A stretch of DNA of 64,000 nucleotides from assembly GCF_003589745.1 (NCBI RefSeq), contig NZ_CP032364.1, forward strand, positions 1,736,001 through 1,800,000, in the 5' to 3' direction. The notes under the pieces were generated by a model. That model did no database searches. It had not been told where the DNA came from and saw nothing but the letters and a program-made list of their open reading frames with translations. The translations under genes and the position numbers were made by a program. This DNA comes from Lachnoanaerobaculum umeaense (GTDB lineage: Bacteria > Bacillota > Clostridia > Lachnospirales > Lachnospiraceae). Positions 1-8,936 of this stretch are shown here, piece after piece. Numbering within the stretch: the first letter of the stretch is position 1; each line of letters begins with the position of its first letter.

Positions 1-130
1 TAAAACACTTCTTGATTTACACTATTTGTGCAAATCCATAATGCCATTACTTTTATTGTAAAAAGTATGAATTTATTATACCAAGAAAACCTTAATCTAT
101 CAAGCAAAGTAAGTTCATCAATGAAATTCC

Positions 131-162
131 AAAAAAAATAAGGGCTGTCTTCACAGCCCCTA
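131..162 (-). terminator. Rho-independent terminator after spoVG
   Basis: An 8-bp GC-rich stem (AGGGCTGT / ACAGCCCCT around a CTTC loop, 141-161) is followed, on the minus strand, by an uninterrupted T-tract at 131-138. It lies about 30 bp past the spoVG stop and should end the glgC-glgD-spoVG transcript. No gene is visible between it and the left edge. Confidence 0.9.
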
Positions 163-193
163 ATTTTAAGATGTAAATTTCACACTCATCAAA

Positions 194-475
194 TTATACA
201 TTTACATCTGCCGCATCTTCAAGCAGCATTGCCTCATACTTCCCTATGACCGTATCTGAAATAAGTTCTCTCGTTTGAGAATTTATAGGATGTGCAATAT
301 CTCTGTATTCACCATCTGCTGCCATTCTACTTGGCATAGCTATAAATAAACCTTTTTCACCTTCAATCACCTTTATATCATGAATAACAAACTCATTATC
401 TAAAGTAATTGATACAACGGCTTTCATCTTACCCTCTTTATCAATTCTTCTAACTCTGACATCAGTAATCTGCAT
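194..475 (-). CDS. spoVG: SpoVG family regulatory protein
   Basis: A 93-residue protein beginning [10 protein letters not shown], the hallmark N-terminus of SpoVG, followed by the conserved GLFIAMPSR segment and a [12 protein letters not shown] segment. SpoVG proteins are small nucleic-acid-binding regulators, first known from sporulation septation in Bacillus; they also occur in bacteria that do not sporulate. The ATG at 473-475 is chosen because a very strong AGGGGGG ribosome site lies directly upstream; an in-frame ATG at 508 would overlap glgD and has no such site. The gene starts 22 bp after the glgD stop, so it is probably the last gene of the glycogen operon. A role in linking carbon storage to cell state is only inferred from position. 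Confidence 0.93.
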   Translation of the reverse strand: MQITDVRVRRIDKEGKMKAVVSITLDNEFVIHDIKVIEGEKGLFIAMPSRMAADGEYRDIAHPINSQTRELISDTVIGKYEAMLLEDAADVNV

Positions 476-497
476 TTTTGAACCCCCCTTAATCTCA

Positions 498-1619
498 TTA
501 AAGAGCATATCTTTCGTTTTGTTCTATTACTATTTTGACCTTCTCTGCTGTCCCAATATAAGTCGAATTTGCACGTATTGTATCGCGGCTCTCCACAACA
601 CAATTTTCTATAACTGTATTATCACCAACGTATACATCATTCAAAATAACAGAATTCCTAATCACACAACCGTTACCTATGTACGATTTGTTAAAAATAA
701 CCGAATTTTCAACTGTACCATTTATGATACAGCCACTTGCAACAAGCGAATTTGACACCTTAGCACCCGGATTATACTTTGCCGGTGGCAAATCATCAAC
801 TTTAGAGTACACCCCCGGATATTCTACAAAAAAATGATCTCTCACTTCCTTCTTCAAGAAATCCATATTTGTTTTATAATATGATTCTACTGAAGCTATA
901 TTGCTCCAATATGAATTGATTTTGTATGCATAAATCCTTTTTAGATTTTTGTATCTAATCAAAATATCTTTTACAAAGTCGTATCTATCCTCAGCAATAC
1001 TTCTCTCAATCAATTCAATAAGCTGCCTTCTTCTGATAATATATATACCACAAGATATATTCAAAGAATCTGTAACTATCGGTTTCTCTTCAAAACCAAC
1101 TATTCTACCATCGTCATTTATTGAAACCATACCGAATCTTGTCACATCATCCGAAGCATTTGCTTTTTTGCAAACTACAGTAATATCTGCTTTCTTTTCA
1201 ATATGATACTCCAATACTTTATTATAGTCAAGTTTATAAATACCATCACCTGCACATATAATAACATACGGCTCATGAGACCTCTTTAAAAACACCAAAT
1301 TTTGATAAAGTGCATCAGCAGTTCCTCTATACCAATCTGAACTCTCTGCTGTAATGGTTGGTGTGAAAACAAATAAACCGCCTTGTTTTCTTCCAAAATC
1401 CCACCATTTTGATGAACTAAGATGTTCATTCAATGATCTTGAGTTGTACTGTGTAAATACAGCCACCTTCTGTACATGTGAGTTTGACATATTGCTAAGT
1501 GCAAAATCTATACTTCTGTAACTTCCGGCTATGGGCATTGCTGCAATAGCCCTCTTGTTGGAAAGTTCCTTCATTCTCTTTGAGTTTCCGCCTGCCAACA
1601 CTATTCCTATTGCTCTCAT
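498..1619 (-). CDS. glgD: Glucose-1-phosphate adenylyltransferase subunit GlgD
   Basis: A 373-residue protein with the nucleotidyltransferase fold (about 1-240) and a C-terminal left-handed beta-helix rich in hexapeptide repeats (about 290-370). It is the partner subunit of GlgC in ADP-glucose synthesis, the first committed step of glycogen formation. The nucleotide-binding loop is degenerate compared with GlgC (LAGGNSKRM instead of LAGGQGSRL), and the GDHIYK motif reads GDGIYK, as expected for the mainly regulatory subunit of Firmicutes heteromers. Its ATG overlaps the glgC stop in an ATGA arrangement, indicating translational coupling. No glycogen synthase or branching enzyme gene is in view. 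Confidence 0.92.
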   Translation of the reverse strand: MRAIGIVLAGGNSKRMKELSNKRAIAAMPIAGSYRSIDFALSNMSNSHVQKVAVFTQYNSRSLNEHLSSSKWWDFGRKQGGLFVFTPTITAESSDWYRGTADALYQNLVFLKRSHEPYVIICAGDGIYKLDYNKVLEYHIEKKADITVVCKKANASDDVTRFGMVSINDDGRIVGFEEKPIVTDSLNISCGIYIIRRRQLIELIERSIAEDRYDFVKDILIRYKNLKRIYAYKINSYWSNIASVESYYKTNMDFLKKEVRDHFFVEYPGVYSKVDDLPPAKYNPGAKVSNSLVASGCIINGTVENSVIFNKSYIGNGCVIRNSVILNDVYVGDNTVIENCVVESRDTIRANSTYIGTAEKVKIVIEQNERYAL

Positions 1620-2890
1620 ATCCTGCCACCTGCCTTTACAATAAAGTCTCCACTTGGAAGTATTCCATCTACATAATCTTCTTTGGTTGTATTTCCAACA
1701 ATGGCTGTATTCTTACCTATAACAACTCCATCAGGGATAGTTGTTCTCTCCCCAATCACTGCCAGATCACAATTATAAACCTTGTCATCATACTTGCTTT
1801 CACTAAATTCAAAAGCTCCTATCTCACAATTCTTTCCAACTTCGGAATTCTCAGCAATAATAGCTTTATTTACTCTAGAGTTTGCACCTATTTTGCTGCC
1901 TTTCATAACTATAGAATCATTTACTACAGCACCTTCTTCGATAACCACTCCGGCACCTATTACCGAATTGTTTACTTCTCCATATACTTCTACACCTTCT
2001 CCAATAATGCTCTTATTAATAATAGCATCACCTGAGATATATTGAGGTGTAATAATATCGCCCTTAGTATATATCTTCCAATATTCCTCGTATAAATTGA
2101 ATTCAGGTATAATATCAACAAGCTCCATATTCGCTTCCCAATATGTTTGTAAAGTACCTACATCTTTCCAATAGCCATTGAACTCATAACTGAAAATCCT
2201 ACCGCCATTGTTAAATATATGAGGAATAATATGCTTACCGAAATCACAACCAGGTTCATTTGACAATTCAATCAAGGAATCTCTAAGTGCTTTCCAAGAG
2301 AATATGTATATTCCCATAGAAGCAAGATTAGATCTTGGAACCTTAGGTTTCTCCTCAAACTCAGTCACCCTGCTGTTCTCATCAGTTATCAATATTCCGA
2401 ATCTTGATGCCTCTTCCATCGAAACAGGCATAGCCGCAATGGTAATGTCCGCATTATTTGCTTTGTGATAATCAAGCATTACCTCGTAATCCATCTTATA
2501 TATGTGATCACCGGAAAGTATTAAAACATAGTCCGGATTATAGCTCTCCATATATTCAAGATTCTGATAAATCGCATTAGCAGTCCCTGAATACCAGTCA
2601 CTACCTGCAGCATTTTCATACGGCGGTAAAACAGTGACGCCCCCCATATTCCTATCCAAATCCCACGGAATACCAATTCCTATATGGGTATTCAGTCTAA
2701 GAGGCTGGTACTGAGTCAAGACTCCAACCGTATCAACACCTGAATTGATACAGTTGCTCAATGGAAAATCTATAATCCTGTACTTACCGCCAAATGAAAC
2801 TGCTGGTTTTGCCACATTATGGGTCAACACACCAAGGCGACTACCTTGGCCGCCAGCCAACAGCATAGCTATCATTTCCTTTTTAATCAT
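1616..2890 (-). CDS. glgC: Glucose-1-phosphate adenylyltransferase, catalytic subunit GlgC
   Basis: A 424-residue enzyme that makes ADP-glucose and pyrophosphate from ATP and glucose-1-phosphate for glycogen synthesis. The N-terminal domain has the intact pyrophosphorylase signature LAGGQGSRL, the [10 protein letters not shown] segment, the WYSGTANA motif and [10 protein letters not shown]. The C-terminal third is a hexapeptide-repeat beta-helix. I chose the ATG at 2888-2890, preceded by a GAGGTG ribosome site; an upstream in-frame start at 2935 would add 15 residues not expected in the family. It is the first gene of glgC-glgD-spoVG and has a recognisable promoter just upstream. Confidence 0.94.
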   Translation of the reverse strand: MIKKEMIAMLLAGGQGSRLGVLTHNVAKPAVSFGGKYRIIDFPLSNCINSGVDTVGVLTQYQPLRLNTHIGIGIPWDLDRNMGGVTVLPPYENAAGSDWYSGTANAIYQNLEYMESYNPDYVLILSGDHIYKMDYEVMLDYHKANNADITIAAMPVSMEEASRFGILITDENSRVTEFEEKPKVPRSNLASMGIYIFSWKALRDSLIELSNEPGCDFGKHIIPHIFNNGGRIFSYEFNGYWKDVGTLQTYWEANMELVDIIPEFNLYEEYWKIYTKGDIITPQYISGDAIINKSIIGEGVEVYGEVNNSVIGAGVVIEEGAVVNDSIVMKGSKIGANSRVNKAIIAENSEVGKNCEIGAFEFSESKYDDKVYNCDLAVIGERTTIPDGVVIGKNTAIVGNTTKEDYVDGILPSGDFIVKAGGRI

Positions 2891-2939
2891 GTACACACCT
2901 CGTTGCCTAAATGCTTTTTCCTTGTATTTTTTCAATTAA

Positions 2940-2968
2940 ATTATAGCACAAATTTACTCGAATGTGAA
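2940..2968 (-). promoter_or_regulatory. Sigma-A-type promoter for glgC
   Basis: On the minus strand a -35 TTCACA (2963-2968) is separated by exactly 17 bp from a perfect -10 TATAAT (2940-2945). Transcription would start near 2932, about 40 bp before the glgC ATG. The rest of the 345-bp space between glgC and asnS is AT-rich and holds only this and the divergent asnS promoter as far as I can see. Confidence 0.7.
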
Positions 2969-3158
2969 TAAAAGATTTTATTTTTACACATTTTTTTCTA
3001 TGTTTTGATGAAATTTAATATTTACGCCTAATAATCACGCTACAATTATCATTTTTATAGATTCTCACTTAAAAGTATACAAATTTCAAGCTTTAATTTT
3101 GTATATTATCACAATAAAATCAATGCTCTACAGTATTAAAATATTACCTATTCTTAAG

Positions 3159-3188
3159 TTGTCCAAACAAATGATTTTATGCTATAAT
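3159..3188 (+). promoter_or_regulatory. Sigma-A-type promoter for asnS
   Basis: A -35 TTGTCC (3159-3164) and a perfect -10 TATAAT (3183-3188) with an 18-bp spacer lie about 48 bp before the asnS start. A TGAGGAGGA ribosome site follows at 3221-3229. I see no T-box-like specifier or antiterminator in the short leader. Confidence 0.65.
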
Positions 3189-3235
3189 TAGATGTTACTA
3201 AATTTATGCCAAAGTGGTATTGAGGAGGAAATGTA

Positions 3236-4627
3236 ATGAAACTAACAACAGTAAGAGAAATATACAAAAACAAAGAAAAGTATATTGATACTGAAATTAC
3301 AATAGGTGGCTGGGTAAGAAGCAACAGAGATTCAAAAGCTTTTGGATTTTTAGTTATAAGTGATGGTAGTTATTTTGAACAAATTCAAGTTGTATATAGC
3401 GATAAATTGTCTGATTTTAATAAATTGACAAAAGTTAATGTAGGTGCTGCTCTTATTATAAAGGGAACCCTTGTTGCAACACCGGGAGCAAAACAGCCTT
3501 TTGAAATACAGGCTACACATATAGATATAGAGGGTGAATCAAGTTCAGATTATCCACTTCAAAAGAAAAGACATACTTTAGAATATTTGAGGACAATTTC
3601 ACATTTACGTCCTAGAACAAATACATTCCAAGCGGTTTTTAGAGTGAGATCACTTATTGCCTATGCTATACATAAGTTCTTCCAGGAAAGAGACTTCGTA
3701 TATGTTCACACTCCAATTATTACAGGAAGTGATGCAGAGGGTGCAGGTGAAATGTTTAGAGTGACAACTCTTGATCCGTCAAATCCTCCACTAAATGATG
3801 ATGGCAGTGCTGATTTTTCTAAGGATTTCTTTGGTAAGGAAACTAATCTTACTGTTTCAGGACAGTTGAATGGTGAAACTTTTGCTATGGCATTTAGAAA
3901 TATCTACACCTTTGGTCCTACATTTAGAGCTGAAAATTCCAATACTACCAGACATGCTGCAGAGTTTTGGATGATTGAGCCTGAATTTGCTTTTGGCGAT
4001 TTAAATGATAATATGGATTTAGCAGAAAGTATGCTAAAATATATAATAAATTATGTTCTTGAGAATGCTGCACCTGAACTTGAATTTTTCAATCAGTTTG
4101 TAGATAAGGGACTTTTAGACAGACTTAAAAATGTTGCTGAATCTGATTTTGGTAGAATTACATATACAGAAGCTATTGAAATACTTGAGAAAAACAATAA
4201 TAACTTTGAATACAAAGTTTCATGGGGATGTGATTTGCAAACTGAGCATGAACGTTATCTCACTGAACAGGTATTTAAAAAACCTATATTTGTTACCGAT
4301 TACCCAAAGGCGATCAAAGCATTCTATATGAAAGAAAATGATGATAAGAAGACTGTAGCTGCTATGGACTGTCTTGTTCCCGGAATAGGTGAGATAATGG
4401 GTGGAAGCCAAAGAGAGGATGACTATAACAAGCTTTTAGCAAGAATCGAAGAACTTGGTATGGATACTAAGGATTATGACTTCTACCTTGACCTTAGAAA
4501 GTATGGTTCAACAAGACATGCAGGCTATGGTCTAGGATTTGAAAGATGTGTTATGTATCTTACAGGAATGTCAAATATAAGAGACGTACTTCCATTCCCA
4601 AGAACAGTAGGAAATTGCGAATTATAA
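3236..4627 (+). CDS. asnS: Asparaginyl-tRNA synthetase
   Basis: A 463-residue class II aminoacyl-tRNA synthetase that charges tRNA-Asn with asparagine. An N-terminal OB-fold anticodon-binding domain (about 15-105, [18 protein letters not shown]) precedes the catalytic core. Motif 2 is seen as [20 protein letters not shown] and motif 3 near the C-terminus as [13 protein letters not shown], ending in the family-typical [10 protein letters not shown]. Length is normal for AsnRS. The start is set by a TGAGGAGGA site 6 bp upstream. It leads a run of five same-strand genes (asnS to lrgB) with gaps of 21 bp or less and no terminator until 8664. Confidence 0.96.
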   Translation: MKLTTVREIYKNKEKYIDTEITIGGWVRSNRDSKAFGFLVISDGSYFEQIQVVYSDKLSDFNKLTKVNVGAALIIKGTLVATPGAKQPFEIQATHIDIEGESSSDYPLQKKRHTLEYLRTISHLRPRTNTFQAVFRVRSLIAYAIHKFFQERDFVYVHTPIITGSDAEGAGEMFRVTTLDPSNPPLNDDGSADFSKDFFGKETNLTVSGQLNGETFAMAFRNIYTFGPTFRAENSNTTRHAAEFWMIEPEFAFGDLNDNMDLAESMLKYIINYVLENAAPELEFFNQFVDKGLLDRLKNVAESDFGRITYTEAIEILEKNNNNFEYKVSWGCDLQTEHERYLTEQVFKKPIFVTDYPKAIKAFYMKENDDKKTVAAMDCLVPGIGEIMGGSQREDDYNKLLARIEELGMDTKDYDFYLDLRKYGSTRHAGYGLGFERCVMYLTGMSNIRDVLPFPRTVGNCEL

Positions 4628-4648
4628 AGGGAGGTAAACTTTAGCCAT

Positions 4649-5725
4649 ATGAAATTTATACATACAGGTGATATTCATTATGGTATGAAGCCTGATTCAA
4701 ATAAACCCTGGGGTAAGGAAAGAGCCGATGCCGTAAAATCTTCACTTCGAAAAATCATTGAGGTTGCTAAGAAAAAAGAAGTTGATCTTCTTCTTATAGC
4801 CGGAGACCTTTTCCACTCACAGCCATTTAGTCGTGACTTAAAAGAAGTAAACTTTCTTTTCTCAACTATTCCTGATACAAAAGTAGTTGTTATAGCCGGA
4901 AATCATGACTGTTTAAGAGAGAATAATAATATACTTACATTCCCTTGGGCTAAAAATGTGGTTTATTTGTCCACTCCCACTATCAGCAGTGTATATTTCC
5001 CGGATATTAATACAGAAATCTACGGTTTTTCATATCATGACAGAGAGGTAAAGGACAATATAGTTTCAGGACTTTCTATTCGTGAAAATGACAGAGTAAA
5101 AATTCTTCTATTACATGGCGGTGATGCTACACATTTGCCATTTGACAAAAATGAATTAAACAAGATTTCTTCATCATATATTGCCCTTGGACATATGCAT
5201 AAGCGTGAGGTACTTTTTGATAGACATATGGCATACTGTGGTTCACCTGAGCCTTTGGATATGACAGAGACAGGTGACCATGGAATTTATTATGGTGAAA
5301 TAGATAATGAAACTCGTGTTATGAAAGATTTTGAATTTGTTAAAATTTCAAATACTTCATATATTTCATTAACCATAAATGTAACTCCTGAAACTACAAA
5401 CTCAGAATTACATACGTCTCTCATAGAGACTATTAATAAAAAGGGTAAGCAAAATATATATCGATTTAGAATTAAAGGTCTTAGGGACCCTGATATTGAA
5501 TTTGATTTGGATTCACTCTCATCAACTCTTAGGATTGCAGAAATTATAGATGATTCTGAACCAAAATATGATTTTGCCAAACTTTTTGCGGAGCATCCAT
5601 CTGATATGATTGGTTTTTTCATTCGTGAGCTTGACAGACCTAATATGAGTAAGCTCGATAAAAAAGCCCTCTATTATGGTATCAATGCATTACTTAGAAC
5701 TACTGATGAAAGGGGGAAAACATGA
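4649..5725 (+). CDS. SbcD/YhaO-like DNA repair metallophosphoesterase
   Basis: A 358-residue calcineurin-like phosphoesterase with all metal-binding motifs in order: GDIHYG (7-12), GDLFH (52-56), GNHD (84-87), LLHGG (154-158) and GHMH (181-184). This is the Mre11/SbcD nuclease fold. The small size and the partner gene (next entry, overlapping by 4 bp) match the Bacillus YhaO/YhaN pair, relatives of SbcCD that process DNA ends. The ATG lies 14 bp from a GGGAGG site, rather far, but no better in-frame start is visible. Whether it acts on DNA hairpins or double-strand ends like SbcCD is inferred from homology. Confidence 0.85.
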   Translation: MKFIHTGDIHYGMKPDSNKPWGKERADAVKSSLRKIIEVAKKKEVDLLLIAGDLFHSQPFSRDLKEVNFLFSTIPDTKVVVIAGNHDCLRENNNILTFPWAKNVVYLSTPTISSVYFPDINTEIYGFSYHDREVKDNIVSGLSIRENDRVKILLLHGGDATHLPFDKNELNKISSSYIALGHMHKREVLFDRHMAYCGSPEPLDMTETGDHGIYYGEIDNETRVMKDFEFVKISNTSYISLTINVTPETTNSELHTSLIETINKKGKQNIYRFRIKGLRDPDIEFDLDSLSSTLRIAEIIDDSEPKYDFAKLFAEHPSDMIGFFIRELDRPNMSKLDKKALYYGINALLRTTDERGKT

Positions 5726-7587
5726 AACTGCTTAGCTTGCATATAGATGGCTTTGGCAAATTTAAAAATAAAGATCTACAATTTGCCGATAACATGAATA
5801 TTATATACGGTTATAATGAAGCCGGAAAATCTACAATATTTATGTTTATTAAAGCAATGTTTTATGGGCTTGAAAGAGCAAAGGGCAGAGCTAGCAAAAG
5901 TGATACCTGGACCAAGTTCAAACCTTGGGGCAATGGTGATATATATGGTGGAAATCTAAGATTTTCATATCATGACAATGACTATCGCATAGAAAGAGAT
6001 TTTACAAAAACCGCAACAACCCCCTTTGCCATCGTAAATGAGACAAATGGCAGTAATGTGGAAAACCCAAGTGAATTCTTGAAGGAAGCTCTATGTGGTC
6101 TTTCTGAAACAGCCTACTCAAATACCGTAAGTATATCTCAGCTAAAGTCTGCCACTGACGCAAAAATGGTTGTAGAATTAAAGAACTATATTGCCAATAT
6201 GAATACAACCGGTAATATGTCCTTAAATATCAACAAGGCTTCAGACTTTTTAAAGGACAAAAAGAAAGCATTTGAGTCAACTCTCGATCCTGATGCTCCA
6301 AAAACCTTCAATCAAAATTTGACAGAAATAAAAGTACTTGAGAAGAAAATCTCATCGCCTGAATTTTCAAGTCATTTAAAAAATTTAAAAGAGGCTGATG
6401 CACTGACTGAAAAAAGAATTATTGATTTAAATTCTCAAAAAGAGACTTTGATAGAAAGTATTGCTTCAAAACGTCAGCATCTTTCAGATCTTGGATTTAA
6501 TGATAAAAAGACAATAGTAGATTTACAAAGTGAACTTAACAAGGGATATAATGCTTATCTCTCAGCTTATGAATCAGAGAAAAAATCTATCAATAAAGTT
6601 TATTCTATAATCTTTTTGGTATTGTCAATTATAAGCGTAATTTTATCTTTATATATTTTTAAAACCGGAAAGAACAATGTTTTTACAGCAACAACCGGTA
6701 TAAGTTATCAGTTTGCAATGATTCTTTTTATTGTTATATGTCTTGCATCACTTGTTTTTGCAAGTTATATCTATACTATGCACAATAAGGACAACAGACA
6801 TTTAACTGAACTTAAGGTGAATTTGATTGCACTCATGGCAAGAGTTGGTTCCTTTGATTCTATTACTGAGGAGAATATTCACCGTGCCAATAAAACATTG
6901 AGCTCTAAGATAAGTATTTTTGATGAAATGTCTTCAGATATTGCGAAAATTGAGGCTTTAAATGTAGATATAGATAATCTGCGTGCTAAAAAGGCAGCCT
7001 ATGCTAATGGTATTGATGCTAAAAAGCAAAACGAATGGGAACTTGAAAAGCTTATGGAAAAGCTGGCACAGTTAAAAGAAGAGAATGATTCATTGAAAAA
7101 TATCATTAGTGAGAATGATAAGATTCGTTTTGAAATAGATGCTATAGAGCTTGCTATGGATACTTTGAAAAATCTTTCAGAAACCATCAAAAACTCTTTT
7201 GGACTGTATCTTAATAAGGATGCATCTGAGCTTATTGAGGGTATTACAGGTGGGGTGTATGATTCAATATCCATTGATGAGAATTTTAATGTATTTCTTA
7301 ATACTCCTAATCGTCTGGTTCCTATAGAGCAGGCCAGCTCGGGAACTATGGATCAAGTATATCTTGCTCTTAGAATTGCAGCCGGAAGACTTATGCAGGG
7401 TCGCTCTAAGGAGTTGCCTTTTATATTTGATGATAGCTTTGTAAATTATGATTCAATTCGTCTAAGAGCTGCCTTGCTTTGGATCGCAAACAATGTTCCG
7501 GAACAAATCATTGTTTTTAGCTGCCATATGAGAGAAGCTCAGTTGATGACAGCAACTATGCAGGAGTTTAATCTAATAGAATTGTAG
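5722..7587 (+). CDS. YhaN/SbcC-like AAA ATPase with two membrane segments
   Basis: A 621-residue SMC/Rad50-like ATPase paired with the upstream phosphoesterase; the genes overlap by ATGA. Walker A is GYNEAGKST (30-38), the ABC-type signature region ASSGTMDQVYLALR lies at about 536-549 and Walker B as LPFIFDDSF at about 565-573. The middle is coiled-coil-like (about 190-285 and 375-480), much shorter than the arms of true SbcC. Between these arms are two clear hydrophobic helices (about 294-313 and 332-352) joined by a short loop, so the apex of the coiled coil is apparently anchored in the membrane. Role in DNA end processing is inferred from the pair; no experiment is implied. Confidence 0.8.
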   Translation: MKLLSLHIDGFGKFKNKDLQFADNMNIIYGYNEAGKSTIFMFIKAMFYGLERAKGRASKSDTWTKFKPWGNGDIYGGNLRFSYHDNDYRIERDFTKTATTPFAIVNETNGSNVENPSEFLKEALCGLSETAYSNTVSISQLKSATDAKMVVELKNYIANMNTTGNMSLNINKASDFLKDKKKAFESTLDPDAPKTFNQNLTEIKVLEKKISSPEFSSHLKNLKEADALTEKRIIDLNSQKETLIESIASKRQHLSDLGFNDKKTIVDLQSELNKGYNAYLSAYESEKKSINKVYSIIFLVLSIISVILSLYIFKTGKNNVFTATTGISYQFAMILFIVICLASLVFASYIYTMHNKDNRHLTELKVNLIALMARVGSFDSITEENIHRANKTLSSKISIFDEMSSDIAKIEALNVDIDNLRAKKAAYANGIDAKKQNEWELEKLMEKLAQLKEENDSLKNIISENDKIRFEIDAIELAMDTLKNLSETIKNSFGLYLNKDASELIEGITGGVYDSISIDENFNVFLNTPNRLVPIEQASSGTMDQVYLALRIAAGRLMQGRSKELPFIFDDSFVNYDSIRLRAALLWIANNVPEQIIVFSCHMREAQLMTATMQEFNLIEL

Positions 7588-7594
7588 GGAGTTT

Positions 7595-7969
7595 ATGCGT
7601 TTTATCAGACAATTTCTAATTATATTATTAGTAAGTTTTTTAGGGGAAGTGTTAAAAGCTATTTTACCACTTCCTATTCCTGCAAGCATCTATGGTCTTG
7701 TCATTATGCTTGCATTACTTGTGTCAAATGTAGTCAAACTTGAACATGTAGAGGGTGCCTCTATGTTTTTGATAGATATCATGCCTCTTATGTTTATTCC
7801 AGCTTCAGCCGGGCTTATTGATATATGGCCCAATCTAAAACCTGTACTTTTACCTATAGTCATCATTACATTAGTATCTACTATATTGGTAATGGTTGTC
7901 TCAGGAAAGGTAACTGAATTTGTTATCAAACTTAGTGAAGATAAAAAGAAAGTAGAGAGTGATAGATGA
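7595..7969 (+). CDS. lrgA: CidA/LrgA family membrane protein
   Basis: A 124-residue protein with four hydrophobic helices and the family segment LGEVLKAILPLPIPASIYG near the N-terminus. LrgA/CidA proteins are holin-like; together with LrgB they have been linked to murein hydrolase control, programmed lysis and, in some species, pyruvate uptake. A GGGAG site precedes the ATG. It starts 7 bp after the ATPase gene and overlaps lrgB by 4 bp, so the pair is translationally coupled. No LytSR-type two-component system lies beside it, unlike the staphylococcal locus. Confidence 0.88.
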   Translation: MRFIRQFLIILLVSFLGEVLKAILPLPIPASIYGLVIMLALLVSNVVKLEHVEGASMFLIDIMPLMFIPASAGLIDIWPNLKPVLLPIVIITLVSTILVMVVSGKVTEFVIKLSEDKKKVESDR

Positions 7970-8658
7970 ATAATTTTTTAAGTAATTCTGTTTTTTTTGG
8001 TGTTCTACTATGCCTATTATCTTACCAGTTTGGAGTATTTTTAAGACAAAAAACAAAAATAGCAGCCTTTAATCCACTGCTTATTTCTATTATTATAGTT
8101 ATTTTTGTACTTGTTACGCTAAATATCAAGTTTGAAGATTTTTATAATGGTTCAAAATATATCAGCTATTTGCTTACACCTGCAACTGTAGCTTTAGCAA
8201 TTCCACTCTATTCAAAGCTTACTTTGCTTAAGGCAAACTTCAAAGCTATAATATCGGGGCTGATTGCCGGAGTTTTGACATCACTCATATCAGTGCTTAC
8301 TATGTCAATACTTCTTGGTCTTAGTCATGAGCATTATGTCACTATGTTACCAAAATCCATTACTACAGCTATAGGCATTGGAGTTTCACAAGAGCTTGGC
8401 GGTATACCCACCATTACAACTGCCGTTATTATTGTAACAGGAGTTTTTGGAAATGTTATAGCTGATATTGTTTATAAAATATTCAATATTACAAATCCTA
8501 TTGCAAAAGGTGTAGGACTTGGTTCCTCAGCCCATGCTATAGGTACGGCAAAAGCCCTTGAAATGGGAGAAACCGAAGGTGCTATGAGTTCCCTATCCAT
8601 AGCTGTAGCTGGTATTATCACAGTTATATTTGCTTCATTCTTTGCAAACCTTATATAA
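7966..8658 (+). CDS. lrgB: CidB/LrgB family membrane protein
   Basis: A 230-residue multi-pass membrane protein of the LrgB family. The conserved block MLPKSITTAIGIGVSQELGG (about 125-144) and GLGSSAHAIGTAKALEMGE near the C-terminus are family signatures. It partners LrgA (ATGA overlap). The exact activity, whether lysis control or small-acid transport, is unsettled for the family. The gene ends the asnS-to-lrgB run, six bases before a strong two-way terminator. Confidence 0.9.
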   Translation: MNNFLSNSVFFGVLLCLLSYQFGVFLRQKTKIAAFNPLLISIIIVIFVLVTLNIKFEDFYNGSKYISYLLTPATVALAIPLYSKLTLLKANFKAIISGLIAGVLTSLISVLTMSILLGLSHEHYVTMLPKSITTAIGIGVSQELGGIPTITTAVIIVTGVFGNVIADIVYKIFNITNPIAKGVGLGSSAHAIGTAKALEMGETEGAMSSLSIAVAGIITVIFASFFANLI

Positions 8659-8663
8659 AGATT

Positions 8664-8706
8664 AAAAAATGAGGGACGACTTGTATTAAGTCTCACCCTC
8701 ATTTTT
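8664..8706. terminator. Bidirectional terminator between lrgB and the DUF1858 gene
   Basis: Inverted arms AAAAATGAGGG (8665-8675) and CCCTCATTTTT (8696-8706), with an inner GACTT/AAGTC pairing, give a GC-rich stem flanked by an A-tract and a T-tract. It can stop transcripts from both sides of this convergent junction. Confidence 0.9.
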
Positions 8707-8725
8707 AAACTATTTATCAATAATT

Positions 8726-8926
8726 TTATTGTGTAGATAATATTTCATTTATCTGTGATACCAATATGTCACAATCAATGCCATGTACCATACAAGCTTC
8801 TTCCAATGTCTCCATCTGTGATGAAGGACATCCAAGGCAATGCATACCTGATCTCATCAGTATTGGTGCTATTAAATCACTTGTCATTAAAAGTTCACCT
8901 ATAGTCATATTCTTGTTTATTGTCAT
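8726..8926 (-). CDS. DUF1858 domain protein (hybrid-cluster-associated redox disulfide type)
   Basis: A 66-residue protein that is essentially one DUF1858 domain: TIGELLMTSDLIAPILMRSGMH, followed by the conserved CLGCPSS (C31xxC34), then EEACMVHGIDCDIL. The family is small, helical and often found beside or fused to redox proteins such as hybrid cluster protein and ScdA; the CxxC pair suggests a disulfide or metal-binding role. No such redox partner is next to it here; instead it is the last gene behind glnS and a MocR regulator, 10 bp after the latter, with an AGGAG site. Function is unknown. Confidence 0.82.
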   Translation of the reverse strand: MTINKNMTIGELLMTSDLIAPILMRSGMHCLGCPSSQMETLEEACMVHGIDCDILVSQINEILSTQ

Positions 8927-8936
8927 AAAAACTCCT

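Noticed and set aside
1580-2045. Plus-strand frames opposite glgC/glgD
   Set aside because: The period-18 hexapeptide repeats of the beta-helix domains keep the antisense frames open; no start signals.
2891-3235. Searched the glgC-asnS spacer for a T-box or riboswitch
   Set aside because: Only two divergent promoters and AT-rich DNA; no specifier loop, antiterminator or conserved aptamer core seen.
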